Shown here: positions 11,201-26,200 of the stretch, one piece after another | Layout of the letters: each line of letters opens with the position of its first letter | Numbering within the stretch: position 1 is the first letter of the stretch | Source: Apostichopus japonicus | Lineage: Eukaryota > Echinodermata > Holothuroidea > Aspidochirotida > Stichopodidae | Direction of reading: 5' to 3' | Assembly: GCF_037975245.1 (NCBI RefSeq) | Contig: NC_092575.1 | Span: forward strand, 9,580,001 to 9,644,000 | Length of the DNA: 64,000 nt | Made by a program: the position numbers and the translations under genes | The notes under the pieces: generated by a model | What the model saw: the letters and a program-made list of their open reading frames with translations, nothing else | Told to the model about the DNA's origin: nothing | The model's database searches: none

Positions 11201-14200
11201 GAAGGTGGAGTCCCAGCTGGCTCTTCCACGTGTACTTCCTCTGCCTTCACAGTTTGCAGAGCAGTGTTTTCAGTGAGTGATTCCTTTTCCTTTTCCTTTA
11301 TGACCTCCTCCTCACCTTCATCTGGACTTATCCGCCCAGCAACATTACTTGTTGTTGTTTCACACTCAGTGTTGCTTTGATGTGTTTTATCAGAAAAAGT
11401 CAATTTTTTCAAAAGTCCTTTCCCACTGTTTGGAGAATGCATAAATGATGATAATGACTGCTGTATTAAAGGTTTGGGTGTCTCTGATGATTTGATATTA
11501 GTTTCTGATGCAGATGAGGGAATGATTGTTGGCTCAGATTTCATATTTGTTTTCGTTACTTCTGGAGTAAGACAAAGACCTCCTGAGTTAGGGAGGCAAT
11601 TTGTATTTACTTTATCTTTACCTGATGTATCTGCACAATGGTAATACGGTCCATTCTTCAATGGTGTTATTTCACTGTCTAAACACATAGTTGGTGAAAC
11701 TGAATTCACTGATCTACTCGGTGTATGGGCTAATGTCTGTGAAGTTGTGGCAGGTAGTTTCTCTTCACTTACACAATGCGATGTATAGCTGTTGGGTTTC
11801 TTTCCTGTTGGTGTTTGAAACCGATTGGTTGATTGCGGTGAGGATTTATCAAACCTGCTCTCTTTAAGGGAGATAGCATGGAATCCATGCATTACTGCAG
11901 TAGGCTTAGCAAACTTATTGAATTGTAAGGGTGTGCTGACTAAATGTCTGGGGGTCGTTGGAGTTGCTGGATGAGAGGAACAGCTAGTACCTTCGGAGGA
12001 GGATGGTAAAGGAGTTGAACTTGGGTCATGGAATGTCTGGCTGCCAGCAGGTGAAGTTCTTCTATGCAGGAAATATCAGAAAGAAACACAAAAGGAAAGA
12101 TTACATCAAGTCAGGCATGTTGCAAAATGAATACAACTTGGAGGAATCATGTGATCTAAAAGATTACAACAACTACTTGTGCTAAAACATCCACATGTCC
12201 ACCTTAGGTAAAGAAACACTTCAAAACTGAAATGTCTTACTTGAAACTATTAATATATACCATTGTTCGATTACAAGACGAAAACTTATTTCTTTCAAAT
12301 ATACGACAAGATGCATGAACAATTAACAAGATTTAGTTGTAAAATGTATACAACAATTTACAAGAATTTGCATATCCATGACATAATGCAAACTTGACAC
12401 CATCATCAACTTATTAAAACCTGAAAGATGAAAGTGGGCAAAGTGAGCCTAACTAAGATTCAGTGTCTACAGAACAAACTTGACAAATACTTACTGGGAA
12501 TCTGAATGTTCCGAGATCTTCTGCTGACGTGTAACAAAATTCTTCAGTGAGTCTACGCCATCTCTGCTATGAAGAAAATGATTCACTTTGTGTCGCACCC
12601 ACTTCGAAAGTCCTGACAACCAAAAAGATATAAACAGAAAAATGAACAGACAGTAAACTGTAACAAATACACAGCACCTACTACAATGCCAAGCTTCCAC
12701 TGTGTTATATGCTGGAGAACAATTGGGATATGTATACATAGTGACTACAACTATGAGTCTATGCAGAGTATCAAACAACCAGCATGTCTAGATGTCTTTG
12801 CCTCTCATACATTATACACCTGGACATGTTCATTGGTTCCAATATTTATACTCATTTCCTTGACACAGGAATAATTCTTCAAAAGTGTTCTTTGTTTAGT
12901 AGTAGAAGTAGTAAGTTGCGTCTCGTCTATCCGACATGCTCAGTGATTAACCTCCACCACGTATCACGATCTTGTGCAAGGTCTATTGCTTCCTCGACAT
13001 TGTTAATGTTTACATCTTTAAATTGCGACTTTATTTTTCCTACTGGTTTAGCAGTATGTCTCAATGCTTCTCTTAAAGCAACCTTTGCTGGAGCGTCCTC
13101 CTGGAGTCTTGCTACATGACCGAAAAATCTTCTATGTGGGACTATGGATGACCAAGTTGTTTAGTTGGTTCTTTGTTTAGATGTCCATGAATTTATAAAT
13201 TAATAACATTCTAAACTTGCTCACCACTGATATACTTCTGAGGGTTTCTGCGAAACCTTTCATCAACCAGAATCAGCGCTCCCCAATCGTTCCTGTAAAT
13301 AACACATAAATATACAAGTTAAAACAATGAATTCCATTCGCTATTTCTAATGTATTACTAAAGGCTTACTTTGTTTTCTAAACTTGAATAAAAAATTATT
13401 TGTTAAGGAGTCATCTTTCCAATTATTGAACTGCACCCACATTCAAAAGGCTGATTATGACCAGACTTGAGGGATTAAGGAGAAACACTAATCTGTGCCA
13501 TCTAAGTAGACTTCACTATTCAATATGCACAATGAACTATGCTTTTAGTAACCCATTCTAGGGTACAGGTTTTAACATAAGTAGACTTCACTATTGAATA
13601 TGCACAATGAACTATGCTTATCCTAACCCTTTCTAGAGTAAAGGTTTTAACAACATGAACTATGCTTATAGTGACCCATTCTAGAGTGCAGCTATTAACA
13701 ACATGAACTATGCTTATAGTAACCCATTCTAGAGTACAGGTATTAACAACATGAACTATGCTTATAGTAACCCATTCTAGAGTACAGGTATTAACAACAT
13801 GAACTATGCTTATAGTAACCCATTCTAGAGTACAGGTATTAACAACATGAACTATGCTTATAGTAACCCATTCTAGAGTACAGGTATTAACAACATGAAC
13901 TATGCTTATAGTAACCCATTCTAGAGTACAGGTATTAACAACATGAACTATGCTTATAGTAACCCATTCTAGAGTACAGGTATTAACAACATGAACTATG
14001 CTTATAGTAACCCATTCTAGAGTACAGGTATTAACATGAACTATGCTTATAGTAACCCATTCTAGAGTACAGGTATTAACAACATGAGCTATGCTTATAG
14101 TAACCCATTCTAGAGTACAGGTATTAACAACATGAACTATGCTTATAGTAACCCATTCTAGAGTACAGGTATTAACAACATGAACTATGCTTATAGTAAC

Positions 14201-17200
14201 CCATTCTAGAGTACAGGTATTAACATGAACTATGCTTATAGTAACCCATTCTAGAGTACAGGTATTAACAACATGAACTATGCTTATAGTAACCCATTCT
14301 AGAGTACAGGTAATAACAACATTGGTTCTCTCCTTTAATGTTTATTTCCTTGAAATAGATTTGGAGAGATATAACTAGTTAGTTTTCAGAAAATGTAACA
14401 ATCATTCTAATTGATTGAGATTTGGCACCAGACAAGACTTTGGCAAATCAGAAGTTCTTCCCAAGGACACAACGTAATGACCTGGTCAGGACTGCAACCT
14501 GCAATGCTTAGACTGCAAGTCAACTGTAACAGTGACTTCAGCACAACTATGATGATAAAGAGTTGCGGTGTCCAGAGTGTGTTAATATGTACTTTGTCTT
14601 TATAGAGAACCTTGGATTAACAGTCTTGGTGAGATTTCACTGCTATGTATTGTATAAAATCATTTGTAGATATCATTGACTACTGAGTTTCCATTTTATT
14701 TGAAAGAAAATTCACATGGTCAATTGTAAAGGGAGGAAGTTATGCTCTCACTCTCTCTGCCTCCCATATACAAACGTTAAAAGGGCCTCCAAGTTGTTCT
14801 TGGGGGTCAAGTCATTAGTAGTAGTTCCATTACCTGTGTCTCAGACAGCGTCCAAGGGCCTGGTTTAGAGCTCTGTATGCCTGAATTTCGTACCATTCAC
14901 TTCCACTGAGTAAGCCTCTGTCCCTGTTCTGATCATTGTAAGCTCTTTTCAGCTCAACCTGAGGATCCTTAAAGCTAGGGAAAGGGATACCAACCTGAAA
15001 TCAAAGCACACCATCAGTCACAATCATGTAAATCAAATAAGAAGAAAAAACAAGCAAAATCTGAGTTGGCATGCTCTGCAAATATCCCAAAATCCTCTGA
15101 AGTAGTTTGCAACCTTCCTTTCGGTAGAGACACATAGGTTGTTCACCGTTGATATAAATAGATACAAAGAAACTTGAATGTGGTACAAACTAAGATGAAA
15201 GGCATTTTCAACATGAAAGTCCTGCAGACTTATTCATTAACAAAGATCTTGAAGTCTGTTATTGCATAGATTTGTATTAAATAATTATTATTCAACAGCT
15301 AACTTGAATGACTGCATTGAGCATGTGCAAAGGTCAATGTTGTCTTTCATGTAAACTGATGGAAAGATTAATCAAATCTAAAGTACAATTCTGTAATATC
15401 GAAACTAAGCTGATATTACTGCAAGCAGAAGGTTCCTTCACTAATGTGACAGCTACTGTTTTCACATTACAGGTTAATATCTTCTCTACAACAAAACTAA
15501 CTCCACAATTGTTGCAGAAGAGATAACATTAAGTATTTAAGTGAAAAGGCAGAATAAATTTGTAATGAGGAACATCAAGAGCCAAAGTCGTACTGCTTCT
15601 TTAAAACGACACCCCTTTTCTCAATTACCACGTTCCCATCCAACAATCCCATTCCAACAGCCCACCCCAACCCCCCCCCCCTCCAGACTGTCTTACCCTG
15701 GACAAATCAGTTGCACACCTCTTATATTGTGCAATGCACACCAATAATTCAATGCAAAACCAAATACAATCAAAAGTTACACCTGAGATGAGGACTTTAT
15801 TAGAAGGGAAAAGCATGGCATTTATAGGGACAGCCATTTCAAGAGACAAGCTCTACGGACAAACCATTCAGCAATGCGGACTCTTAATATCAACTACAAT
15901 GCTTGTCTTTACAACTTGATTAATTTATGACAACTATAAACTTACTGTTATAACAGCCCTTGCATTGTTATCTGCAAAGTCCATGCCTTCACTAACTTTA
16001 CCCCTGCATACCGCTAAAAACAAGACTCCTGTCATTGTCCGGTCCTCAATACCTGAGAAAATATTGAATGCAAGCACATGAAGTTAGAACTGTACCAATC
16101 CTTAGGTTGCATTTGTTTATTGGATCAGTCATCACTAGGACTCACATTCATCGATCGAATCTAATTCATACTCTACTGAGTTAACAAACAATTAGGTGTA
16201 GCAAGTTGTTACACAAGTTGGTGTTTATAATTACAATTATTTAATAAGACCTGGCGAAGTAGGTGGTTTTTTGGCTAATGGCAATCCTAATGGCACAAAT
16301 TTAATGTGAGTACCAGATTAAGATACTACCAAACAGAGTACAAATCTAGAGTACACAAAGGTATGTTGGGATGTGAATCTCCAGCCATGACATAAATCAA
16401 CAGAGGGTGCTGCCATATTGGCCCTGTCTAACTGCTCTCAGATCACCCGCAGGATCTATCTTAATGGATCTTTCACCAAACAAGACTACAATGGTTGGTA
16501 GGTAGAAACTAACCTGGCGAGGAAAGAAATGGAACATTGCCACCTGTGAGCTAAATCAAGCTAGTTGGCAGTAATGAACAACTTTGTTTATAATATCCTA
16601 TTGAAAAAATACAGATAAATCCTACATTCTGATAAAGGTGACACCTTCTTAAATTAGATTGTTGGACTGCAGCAGTGCTTCTCTTAAAATTAAAAGCAAT
16701 TGAACAGGAACCTTACTTGTAAGTATGTTGAAGTTTTGTCACAGATATGTTAACAATCTGCAGCAAAACCAACAGGAACACTTAAATTTGAAATGTCCAT
16801 CTGGACCGAGCCTAGACAGGTTGACACATTAACAGGATACCACAAACTAGGACACATATAAACTTGACCTAATTAGAGTAAATACCCACAAATATTTATC
16901 TTATTGTGACAATCATGAAACAGTCACTAATGGTAGATTTTACACTCTCCATCATATGTCACAATTATTTTTTAGCAATGACTCTTGTTATTTAATGTTT
17001 AGTGAATGGAATAAAAGATACAAATTTAAATTGAATTGATATGTTTTGAGGCGACATTTGCAGGCAAACTCACAGTCTTGTTTTTGAGCTGGTTCAGAAT
17101 GTGGCATTCTTTATAATGTGTGAGATCATAGTTTAACATCAACACAAATGTGCAGATGAAAGCTAACAAAGTATTCACTTTGCAACAATAATAAAACAAA

Positions 17201-20200
17201 ATGATAAAGAATAGTGATCTCAGGATAGCTTCTCATTCTTCATATAAAAGTTACTTCTTTGATACCAAGCACACAGTCCTGATCAAACATATTTATTATT
17301 GCATGCATTGCATCAGAAAGCAAACAGTCTTGATCAAATGTATTTATTATTGCATGCATTGAATCAATAAGAACACAGTCCTGATCAAACATATATATTA
17401 TTGAATCAGAAAGCACACAGTCCTGATCAGATGTATTTATTATTGCATGCATTGAATCAGAAAGCACACAGTCCTGATCAAATGTATTTATTATTGCATG
17501 CATTGAATCAGAAAGCACAGTCCTGATCAAATGTATTTATTATTGCATGCATTGAATCAGAAAGCACAGTCCTGATCAGATGTATTTATTATTGCATGCA
17601 TTGAATCAGAAAGCACAGTCCTGATCAGATGTATTTATTATTGCATGCATTGAATCAGAAAGCACAGTCCTGATCAAATGTATTTATTATTGCATGCATT
17701 GAATCAGAAAGCACAGTCCTGATCACATGTATTTATTATTGCATGCATTGAATCAGAAAGCACTCAGATCATATGTATGTATTGTATGTATGTATTGTAT
17801 GTATATATTGTAGCACCTGATCATATGTATGTATTATTGCATGCATTGAATCAGTCCACTATTCTCTTACCGCTACTCTCAAAGTCTTCAATAGTTGAGT
17901 AGAATTCCTTAAGCTGCTCATCAAACTCTTTCTTCATCCCACCTCTTGCCTCTGTCATAATAATCTTCTTCTCTGATATTTCTGACCAAAGTCTTGTGTT
18001 CTGTTGAGTTAGTAGTCTGAATATCATTAAAGTATCCTTAATCAAAACATAAAACTATAAACTATATTATTGCAGACTACGAGGTTGATCCAGACACAAA
18101 AGAATTAAAGTACAGCTATGGATTTAATAGTGATAAGAACAAAGTACTCCTACTGGTTTGCCAGTGATAAAAAGCTGAATTTCTCATCCGGGAGAAATTC
18201 CAAACTTATGAAACAAATCTGCAAAGAGCAAGATCTTCTCATTGGACAGTGACTCATTGTGGGTTATCATCTACAAGCCATTCTCATCTTTCTCCACATG
18301 CATAGATAGCTGCTTAATGTCGTAAGGCAACCGCCACTTATGCAGACGTTTTATGTAATTCAATGTAATTAAAGGACATGCATTCCAAGTAGGTTGTTCA
18401 ATTTTATAAAATACAACTCATGTACCTCTAACTTTGACTGATTTACAAAAGCAATTAGCAGAAGAGTGATCCAAATTAATTTAGACTAGACCAGTAACAC
18501 AGTCCACAGTCTGCACTTTCTTTGTCATTGATGAGAGATCATGGTGTTTTACATCAGACTTGAATCAACCTAGTAAAATTAAACTACAGACAAGTAATGC
18601 TTTGTCTCTAGATTAAAACACTAAAACTTACAAAAACATGTTTTCAAAATTCCAAATATATCTGGTACTGTGTGAAGAACACTATGCACATTCCTGTATA
18701 ATACTACCGACAACAATGTTGGTCTCTATGATCAGTATATAGACAGTTCTGATTTCATAAATCAGCCCTTAGTTCAGTTTTCTCCTGTATAAAGTTTCAA
18801 ACAATTTATCATGTGAGGGGCTGCTCACTCAATCAAGGACATTTTCTCAAGTTATTGGACAGTAGGACATGTAAAAAGAAATGCTTTGAAAAGATCCTGA
18901 GAAGATGAAACATCACTTGTTGAACTACTGTAACTGAAAATGTGTGGATGAAGCTACATGCTTGATCATGATCAGACAGAAAATCAAGACAATGGACTGT
19001 AAGATCATTTAAATGTACTAACTTTCCATCTCTCTGAGAGTTTGAGCATCAGACTGTAGGAGGAGAAGAAACACAGGACACCAAAGGGGATAGTCTTACA
19101 GACGTCCAGAACCAGTCGGCCTAAATCATCTTGAAAGTTAAATGTCTAAATGAGATCAATGTTAAGAATAATAAATGATTATGATATGACATGATGTAGC
19201 ACTGGTTAATAATTCCCTGGAACAGATCTCCCCCCCTCCCCCCACCACCCACAAATAAACCCAGAATACAACTTAAAACTAGCTGATTATATAAAACTTT
19301 ATTTCACTACCCTAAGATACTCGACTTTGTATTATATTATTAAAACTTAAACTATAGGATGTTTCTCCTCTTCTACCAAAAGGTGCAACAGCTGTTCATT
19401 AGCATCCAAAGATGGTAACCATGACAACTACAAGCTACAGCATAGACACTTTTATAAAATATGTAGATTGTTATGGTAAGTATACCTGCTATGGAAGTTG
19501 GTTAGGTGTGACCAAGTGTCAGTTGTTGCTTTGAAGCTAAACACATTTTCCTAAGATTTTTGTTTTGGAAAGTGAAGCTTTTAATACTCAGTTTGCGAGC
19601 AGTTGCTTTAGGTAAGATAGGAAGACAGTTCTCAACCTTCTCAGAGTTGATGAAAGTATCAATGCATGTAGTTTTTTGACTGAGTATATGACAATCGGTT
19701 AATACCGATAAGTTCATGTGACAATCGGGCCAATGCCGATTACCGATTATTTCATCGTTTTGGTGGAACTGGCCTAGCATGATTCAGTGTTATGCATGAT
19801 TACCAACCTAGAAGGCCTATTCAATCAAAGATGTAAATTAACGACTTAACGTTTCACACTAAAGATTAATGGAGTAAATAAAGAGTACTGTGAAAAACAA
19901 AGTGTTTGTATTGTTCTTCTTTTTCTTTGCTGAATGAATTTGAAATTTTGACTAATTGATCGTTACGCTGTGGCCACTTCAACGTCGAACGTTGACTCCA
20001 TGATTGCTCGTAATTATTGGCAGTCGTAATCGTTCTCGACTCGTACTCAAGGCCATAGATTAATCAGAAAATATACATACATAGGGCGCTCTACATTTTC
20101 AATGATGAGTCACAACATTGCAATCCCGCCACAACACACTACATGGCAGTGCTATACAGACTACAGAAGGGAAAACTAGTAGCCAATGGCTATGAAATGA

Positions 20201-23200
20201 AATAAAGAAGTTAGGGACAGCTTTTACAACTGGTATGATAACCATTATCAGTGTTGCAACTCCAACCTGTATAAAGTGAAAAGTAGACCACAAGGAAATA
20301 AAAAATCGTAATTTTGTAATCTTATATCCAAAAATAAACAATCTCTGATGATTGCTTCAAGTTTTCAATGATTAAAATCTGCAAGGGAACCCTTCCGATG
20401 GAACGTTGTTTCAAACGATTATACACAGTAAGTCAATGGTGCTTCTCCATAGACTTAACTACATTTGGGAGAAATCACACACTAAAGTCCCATTGACTTT
20501 GTTGCCCGTGTCACTGGAAATCAGACTTACTTTAGTCAGTTGCGGAGCATAGTTACTGCAAAGGGGTTATTTTAGCACATATGTAAATGCAGTCAGGGAA
20601 AAATAAGTTGCTTTGGGTTTTGCAAAAATGTGCGTGTGTTTGCCTTATCACAAAATACTGTAATGCAGTAGAACTACTGAGGACTGTCGGGATTGTGTAC
20701 ATCAAGGAGATTTTGTCAGTTTGTTTTCCTTTTCGAGATAAATAACTGCAAACTGAACGGTTATGAGGCTCAACTATTCTCTAGCCAGACTAGCCTTATG
20801 TACATAGAACTCACAATGAGCAAAGCCTAATGTTTTGATTTCGCTTTCCAGCTTCAAAGTGGTTAAAAAATATATTGTATTGGTTTTATATTCAGTCAAG
20901 ACAATAAAATTTTCTTATCATTCATTGAACATGGATAACAGGCGCCGAAAAATGCAATCCTTTTATGTGAAACGTAATAATCGTTTTAGCATAATTGGCA
21001 GCGCAATAGATTTTGCCGATGCCGATAATTTACCGATTGCCTGATAATCAGCCCGATGCCCATTATCTAACTTATTATCGGTTGAACACTAAATGCATGG
21101 TTAAGGAAACTTGCTTCTTCGAATTTACAATTGCTCTCTAATAACTTATTCCACTAAATAAATTGTTTGTTCCAAAAACTAAATAATTCCTGAATTTCAC
21201 TGAACATTTCTAAGATTCAAACTGTTATTATGCTTGTTCCATACCTCAGTGTTCCTGTAGCTGGCGTTTAGAGTTTTCCCTGTCGGGCCAGTAGCAATAG
21301 AACCAACCCAAACCTAGAATAAACAACAGAATGTTTATAAAACAGCAAGAAATGTCTTCATAAATAATCAAAAATAACTTTTGTAGTTTAGAGGATATAC
21401 ACATCAAATGGAGCAGCTGTTCCAGAAGTACAGGCAGATTCCAACTCTTGACTTCAGAGCCAATGTCCTGTACACTGTTGACATCAGAGCCAATGCCCAG
21501 TACACCACTGAGTTCAGAGCTAATGCAGCATTGTTGACTTCAGTATAACACTCTGATTTCTATTGATTAAAGTTGTATATAATCATCAAGGCAGTCAACA
21601 CTTTCAATGCATATTAGGTTTCAACCCCTTGACTTGGTTCATAAATGAAACATACTGGTAGAGAAAGCAGCAAACTCAAAGTTTAATAGTTTAGTGATAC
21701 CTGAGAGTCCTTTATGACATGATTAGCCTCAAGAGAAATTGAGAATTCAACTCCAAGCTCAGAAGCAAATGATCCCATGGGAGAAAGGGTTCCTGATGTA
21801 AGGATGATAGTCCTGGCTTCTCCCCCAACATCTGAAAAAGCCTGAAAATACCAAAAACAAACCAAAAAGTAAAGTTAAATCTCCTCAGAGTACATCATTT
21901 CTGCAGTTAAAAACAAACAAAGCCATAAGGGGTATCGTTTGTCATAGACACAACTGCCTCCATTTAATGAAGTTCATTTTGAGTAAATTATTTTGACATT
22001 GTAGACTTAACTTTAAGCAGCAGCCCTCTCCCAGACTTAGGGAAGACATCATAATATAGTAAGGGTCATAGAGGTTACACTATCACCAGCTGAAGTACAA
22101 GGAAGCAATACTTCATAAATACAATATATACATTTATAGCGGTTGTAGGAATAGTTTTAATGAAAGATGTAATAGAACTACTTGTAATGATATTCATGGT
22201 CATTGTTACAGAAATGACTGCAACATTGAAAGTGGTTTGAATGAAGCCTCCACTATTAATAGCATTAATTCAGCAAAAATAACAAATTGCACAAATAAAA
22301 CTCTAATGACAATATATCAGATGGACACCAGATTGGATACCTCAAGATACACCCCAACCCCCTCTCCTTGCACATAGAGATATAGTCTTGTTTACAGATT
22401 AAACAGACTTTCTGATTGGCAACATAAATTGATTTAGTATTCATAAAATTACTTACCACTGCTGGGTTCATGCACCAGAAATTAAGAGAGTAAGTCAGTC
22501 TCTCAGAACTTCCTGTAGGAATCAAATTAAAGGGACAGGCTTCAAAATACAAAATTACTTCCTAAAGATATTGTCCCTATCTTTCCGAGCCTCAATGATA
22601 GCACAAGTAGGAGATCCACTGGTACAAAACAAAACTGCAAATGATGTGTTGTATCATTCTACTTTGCATTCAAGATCTTCTATGAATTATGACATTCACT
22701 TCCTGTATGTTAATATTCTAAAAATACAACCTAGACTATAAGTAAATGTACTTAATGTTGTTGCATTCTGTAACTTTGTTGTTGAAATCAATTGAATTTG
22801 AATGCAGTTCAATATAAAAGTCTACATATAGTTACATGGTGATACAATTTTATGAAGGTAATATTCAAAATTAGTTTTTCCCACTCAAAGGAGAGGAGTG
22901 GGGGGTGGTGGGGTGGGTGGGGAGACACCTCAACTTTCAATTCTCCCCAAGCTCTACAACTTGTTCTTCTTTCTTAAAATAAACTAGCCTAGCCCTAATA
23001 ATAATTATCAGAAACATATATGTATATATTTGAACAGAAGAAGCCTGAACAATATAGAAACTGGTCTTAGGACACATTAGGTTCTACAAGGTTTCAGAGG
23101 TGACTTTCATAATGGGGCTTTTAAGTTCACTGAATTGACGTTGTTACTCTGTTTTGGTCTTTGAATGTCTCTGACTCACCTCTCCTGGGATTCAGCCATC

Positions 23201-26200
23201 TATTATCCTGAAATTAAGAATTGCAGAGACAATGGACACATCTTGATATTATTTCTTTGGATAATAACTGACTGTTATGTACCTCAAACAGGATGGACCC
23301 AAATATTGAATCAGTGATTTTAACTTTCTAAAGCAATAATTCAATGAATCCCATCTTTAATGAAATGTATCCAATTTATAAGAATATTAGATGAATGTGC
23401 AACTCACCAACCTACATTTGTGAAACAGGCATAACTTTTCAAGAAATGCTAATTAGTCACACAGCAATTTTATGGATAAAAATGAATCACTGAATATCAT
23501 CTCAGGAAGGAATACAGCCACTATAAAACACTAGTTGCAACAGACTGCACCCAAAAAAAACATTGGCAGTTTTGGCAAAAAATACCAGTTATTATTGCAG
23601 TAGTATAAGAGGTTGAAAATTTAAATAGAGCTGTTTTGATAGTCTAAAAGAGGAACTGCAAATGGACTTACTGTATTATCACGCCCCTTTCGTTGACTGA
23701 ACTCTTTAATCATTACAACCCTATAAAAAAAGCAGAAATAAAATTATACAGAACATTTACAATACGATACAAAGCTACAAAACAGTCTTTGTGATTCTTT
23801 TGTTTCTCAATAGAATGATTTTTAATAAAAACAAATAGTTTACTTCTATAGAAAAATACCAAAACATCACAGACCAATTATTGTACTTGACAATTAATGG
23901 TTCCACTTACTTGTGTCATGGAAGTTATTTGCCAAGTTCATGTTTTTAATGTTAAGTCTCTAAAATGAGCAACTATAAAGATAATTAGTTTTGACTCGCA
24001 ATCAACAAGAGCAAGTTTGCAGGTTTCATATCACAGGTAAAATGAACAAACCTTTCAGGCTTGTATTAAACCTTGCTCTACTAGATGTATCTGGGTTACT
24101 TAAAGTAGCTTTCTGCTTGACATTGGTAAATAATAAAATTCAATACTGATTCACATAGTTATTCAGTTCATCAGCTCATTGACCATTAAGGTTTCATTTT
24201 AATGAGAAATGGTGCAACATTTTGAAAATTCCACTTTATTGTTTGCAAGTGATTAATACTGTCTGACTGACATATTTATTAAAATCCCATAGAGTCAGTA
24301 CTTGCTCCAATTGACAGTGAGTTGGTCTAATAGTTCTTCAGTTAAAATATACCACAAAAAGGTGCTTTAAGGAAACCCAAAATACTGACACCATGAGTGA
24401 GTGTCTCCTAACATTTATTAATAAACACTATGTTGTATCATAGTAATGACATTAAATATGAAAAGGTTTAATAACATCCGTCTTAGATCTACTTTGATTA
24501 CTTAGAGAGTTATAAAGAGAAGTTTAGAGATTAATGCATACTTGTAGTCTTTCATGTACACCATGTTTTCCCTGAAGAAGTAATCAACAATAATGAAGAG
24601 GCCCCTTAGTAGCATCCCAGATGCCGAGGTCAGGGACATCATCTCTTCAACAGGTATTTGTGGATTAGGTTCCTCAAACAAAGCAGCAAGGTGATGCTGT
24701 TGGATAAATATAGAATAATTCAATTCCAACACAAATATGTCAGCTGGTATAATCAGTTTCTTATAATATGAGAATATAAAGCATCTTTGTGAAAGCTGGC
24801 AAGAAAGTTAACACTAGTTCAAGGAAAGACTAACTGGATATGTAAAGGTGGAACCATGAAGTGGAAGACACTAATGTGGCAAACTTTTTACTTTCTTTAT
24901 CATTACTACAAATGACCTAATTCTACTTCCCATCACATTAACCAGATGACAGCTCTGTATCACCTCCATCTTGTCTTCTTGTAAGAAGCTGGTTGTTAGC
25001 CTTAACCACTCAGTGACAATAGCAACTCTGCCATTGTTTTATTTCTACTATTATTATTATTATCATCAATGTAGCCTAAGACTAAAGACATCTGCAGTGA
25101 CAGTGCCACAAGGTATAGCATGTTCAACTTTAGATGTTTGTTTCGAACATCAAAATTTTACTCAAGATACTTAACATGAATTGTAAGATAATTGGATATA
25201 CACTTAAATACACGGTGAAACATGTTTGTTGCAACAACAACCATTTTCATTATTTTATAGCATCAATACCATCAATCTAACGATACAAACCTTCAGAACA
25301 TCATATGTGCCTGGAGACACACCCATATTGTTAAATTGAGCTACCATCTCAACACCACTCCACACCTTGGATGCTTTGTTGAAATCATTCTGAGAGAGAG
25401 AACCGGACTGGCTGGAGATCCAACGCTGTAGATTGGCTGCCTTCAGACAGGATTAAATAGTAAGAGGGGAAGGATTAAACAGTAGGAGGGGAAGGATTAA
25501 ATAGTAGGAGGGGAAGGATTATGGCAATGGATGTAAATATGGCAATGAAAACTTGGTTTAGCAGCACATTTCTATCAGAACACCTGGAAAGCTATATCAG
25601 ATATAAGAGGTTTCAAATGTTAACAATATCATAGACAACTAGCTCTGATAAATTTGAATATTTAAGGGCCTAAAGAACATAGTCTTCAAAACATCTAAAT
25701 GCTTGTTTGAAATGTTTGAAAGTATATCAGTACTTTATTAAGGTTTGTACTGACGTGATACTAATCTCCACTAATCCCTTAATCCTCTCATCACTCTTTA
25801 TTCATCTTACCTCTCATATGTATCTAGGTTTTTCTCTATTAATTGCTCATTAGTCCAATTTAACTGTCTGCCCATCTCAGTGTCTCTTAATGTGTTCTTA
25901 GTTTGCTTTCTTTTAGTTAGCCTCTGAAAAATATCCTGTCAGGATCGAAACATCAGACCCTCTAACTTTTACATATTTACCTACAGAGGCTTTTTGCAGT
26001 AGATATAAAGCAGTTTGTTTACATTTTTTTCTCTCTGTGATATTTATCCAAATAGTGTTTCAATGCATACCAGTACTGGCTAAAAATTGTTTCTAAGCAC
26101 CAATGTGAAATCTGTATTTGCTATATTTTGATTTCATGACTCGTTAAAGCTACTGCAGAACTGTTAATAGCATCATGGTAATCATGAATAACAAAATCAT

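Noticed and set aside
12784-13119. 111-codon plus-strand open frame
   Set aside because: Shadow of the LINE ORF2 fragment read on the minus strand.
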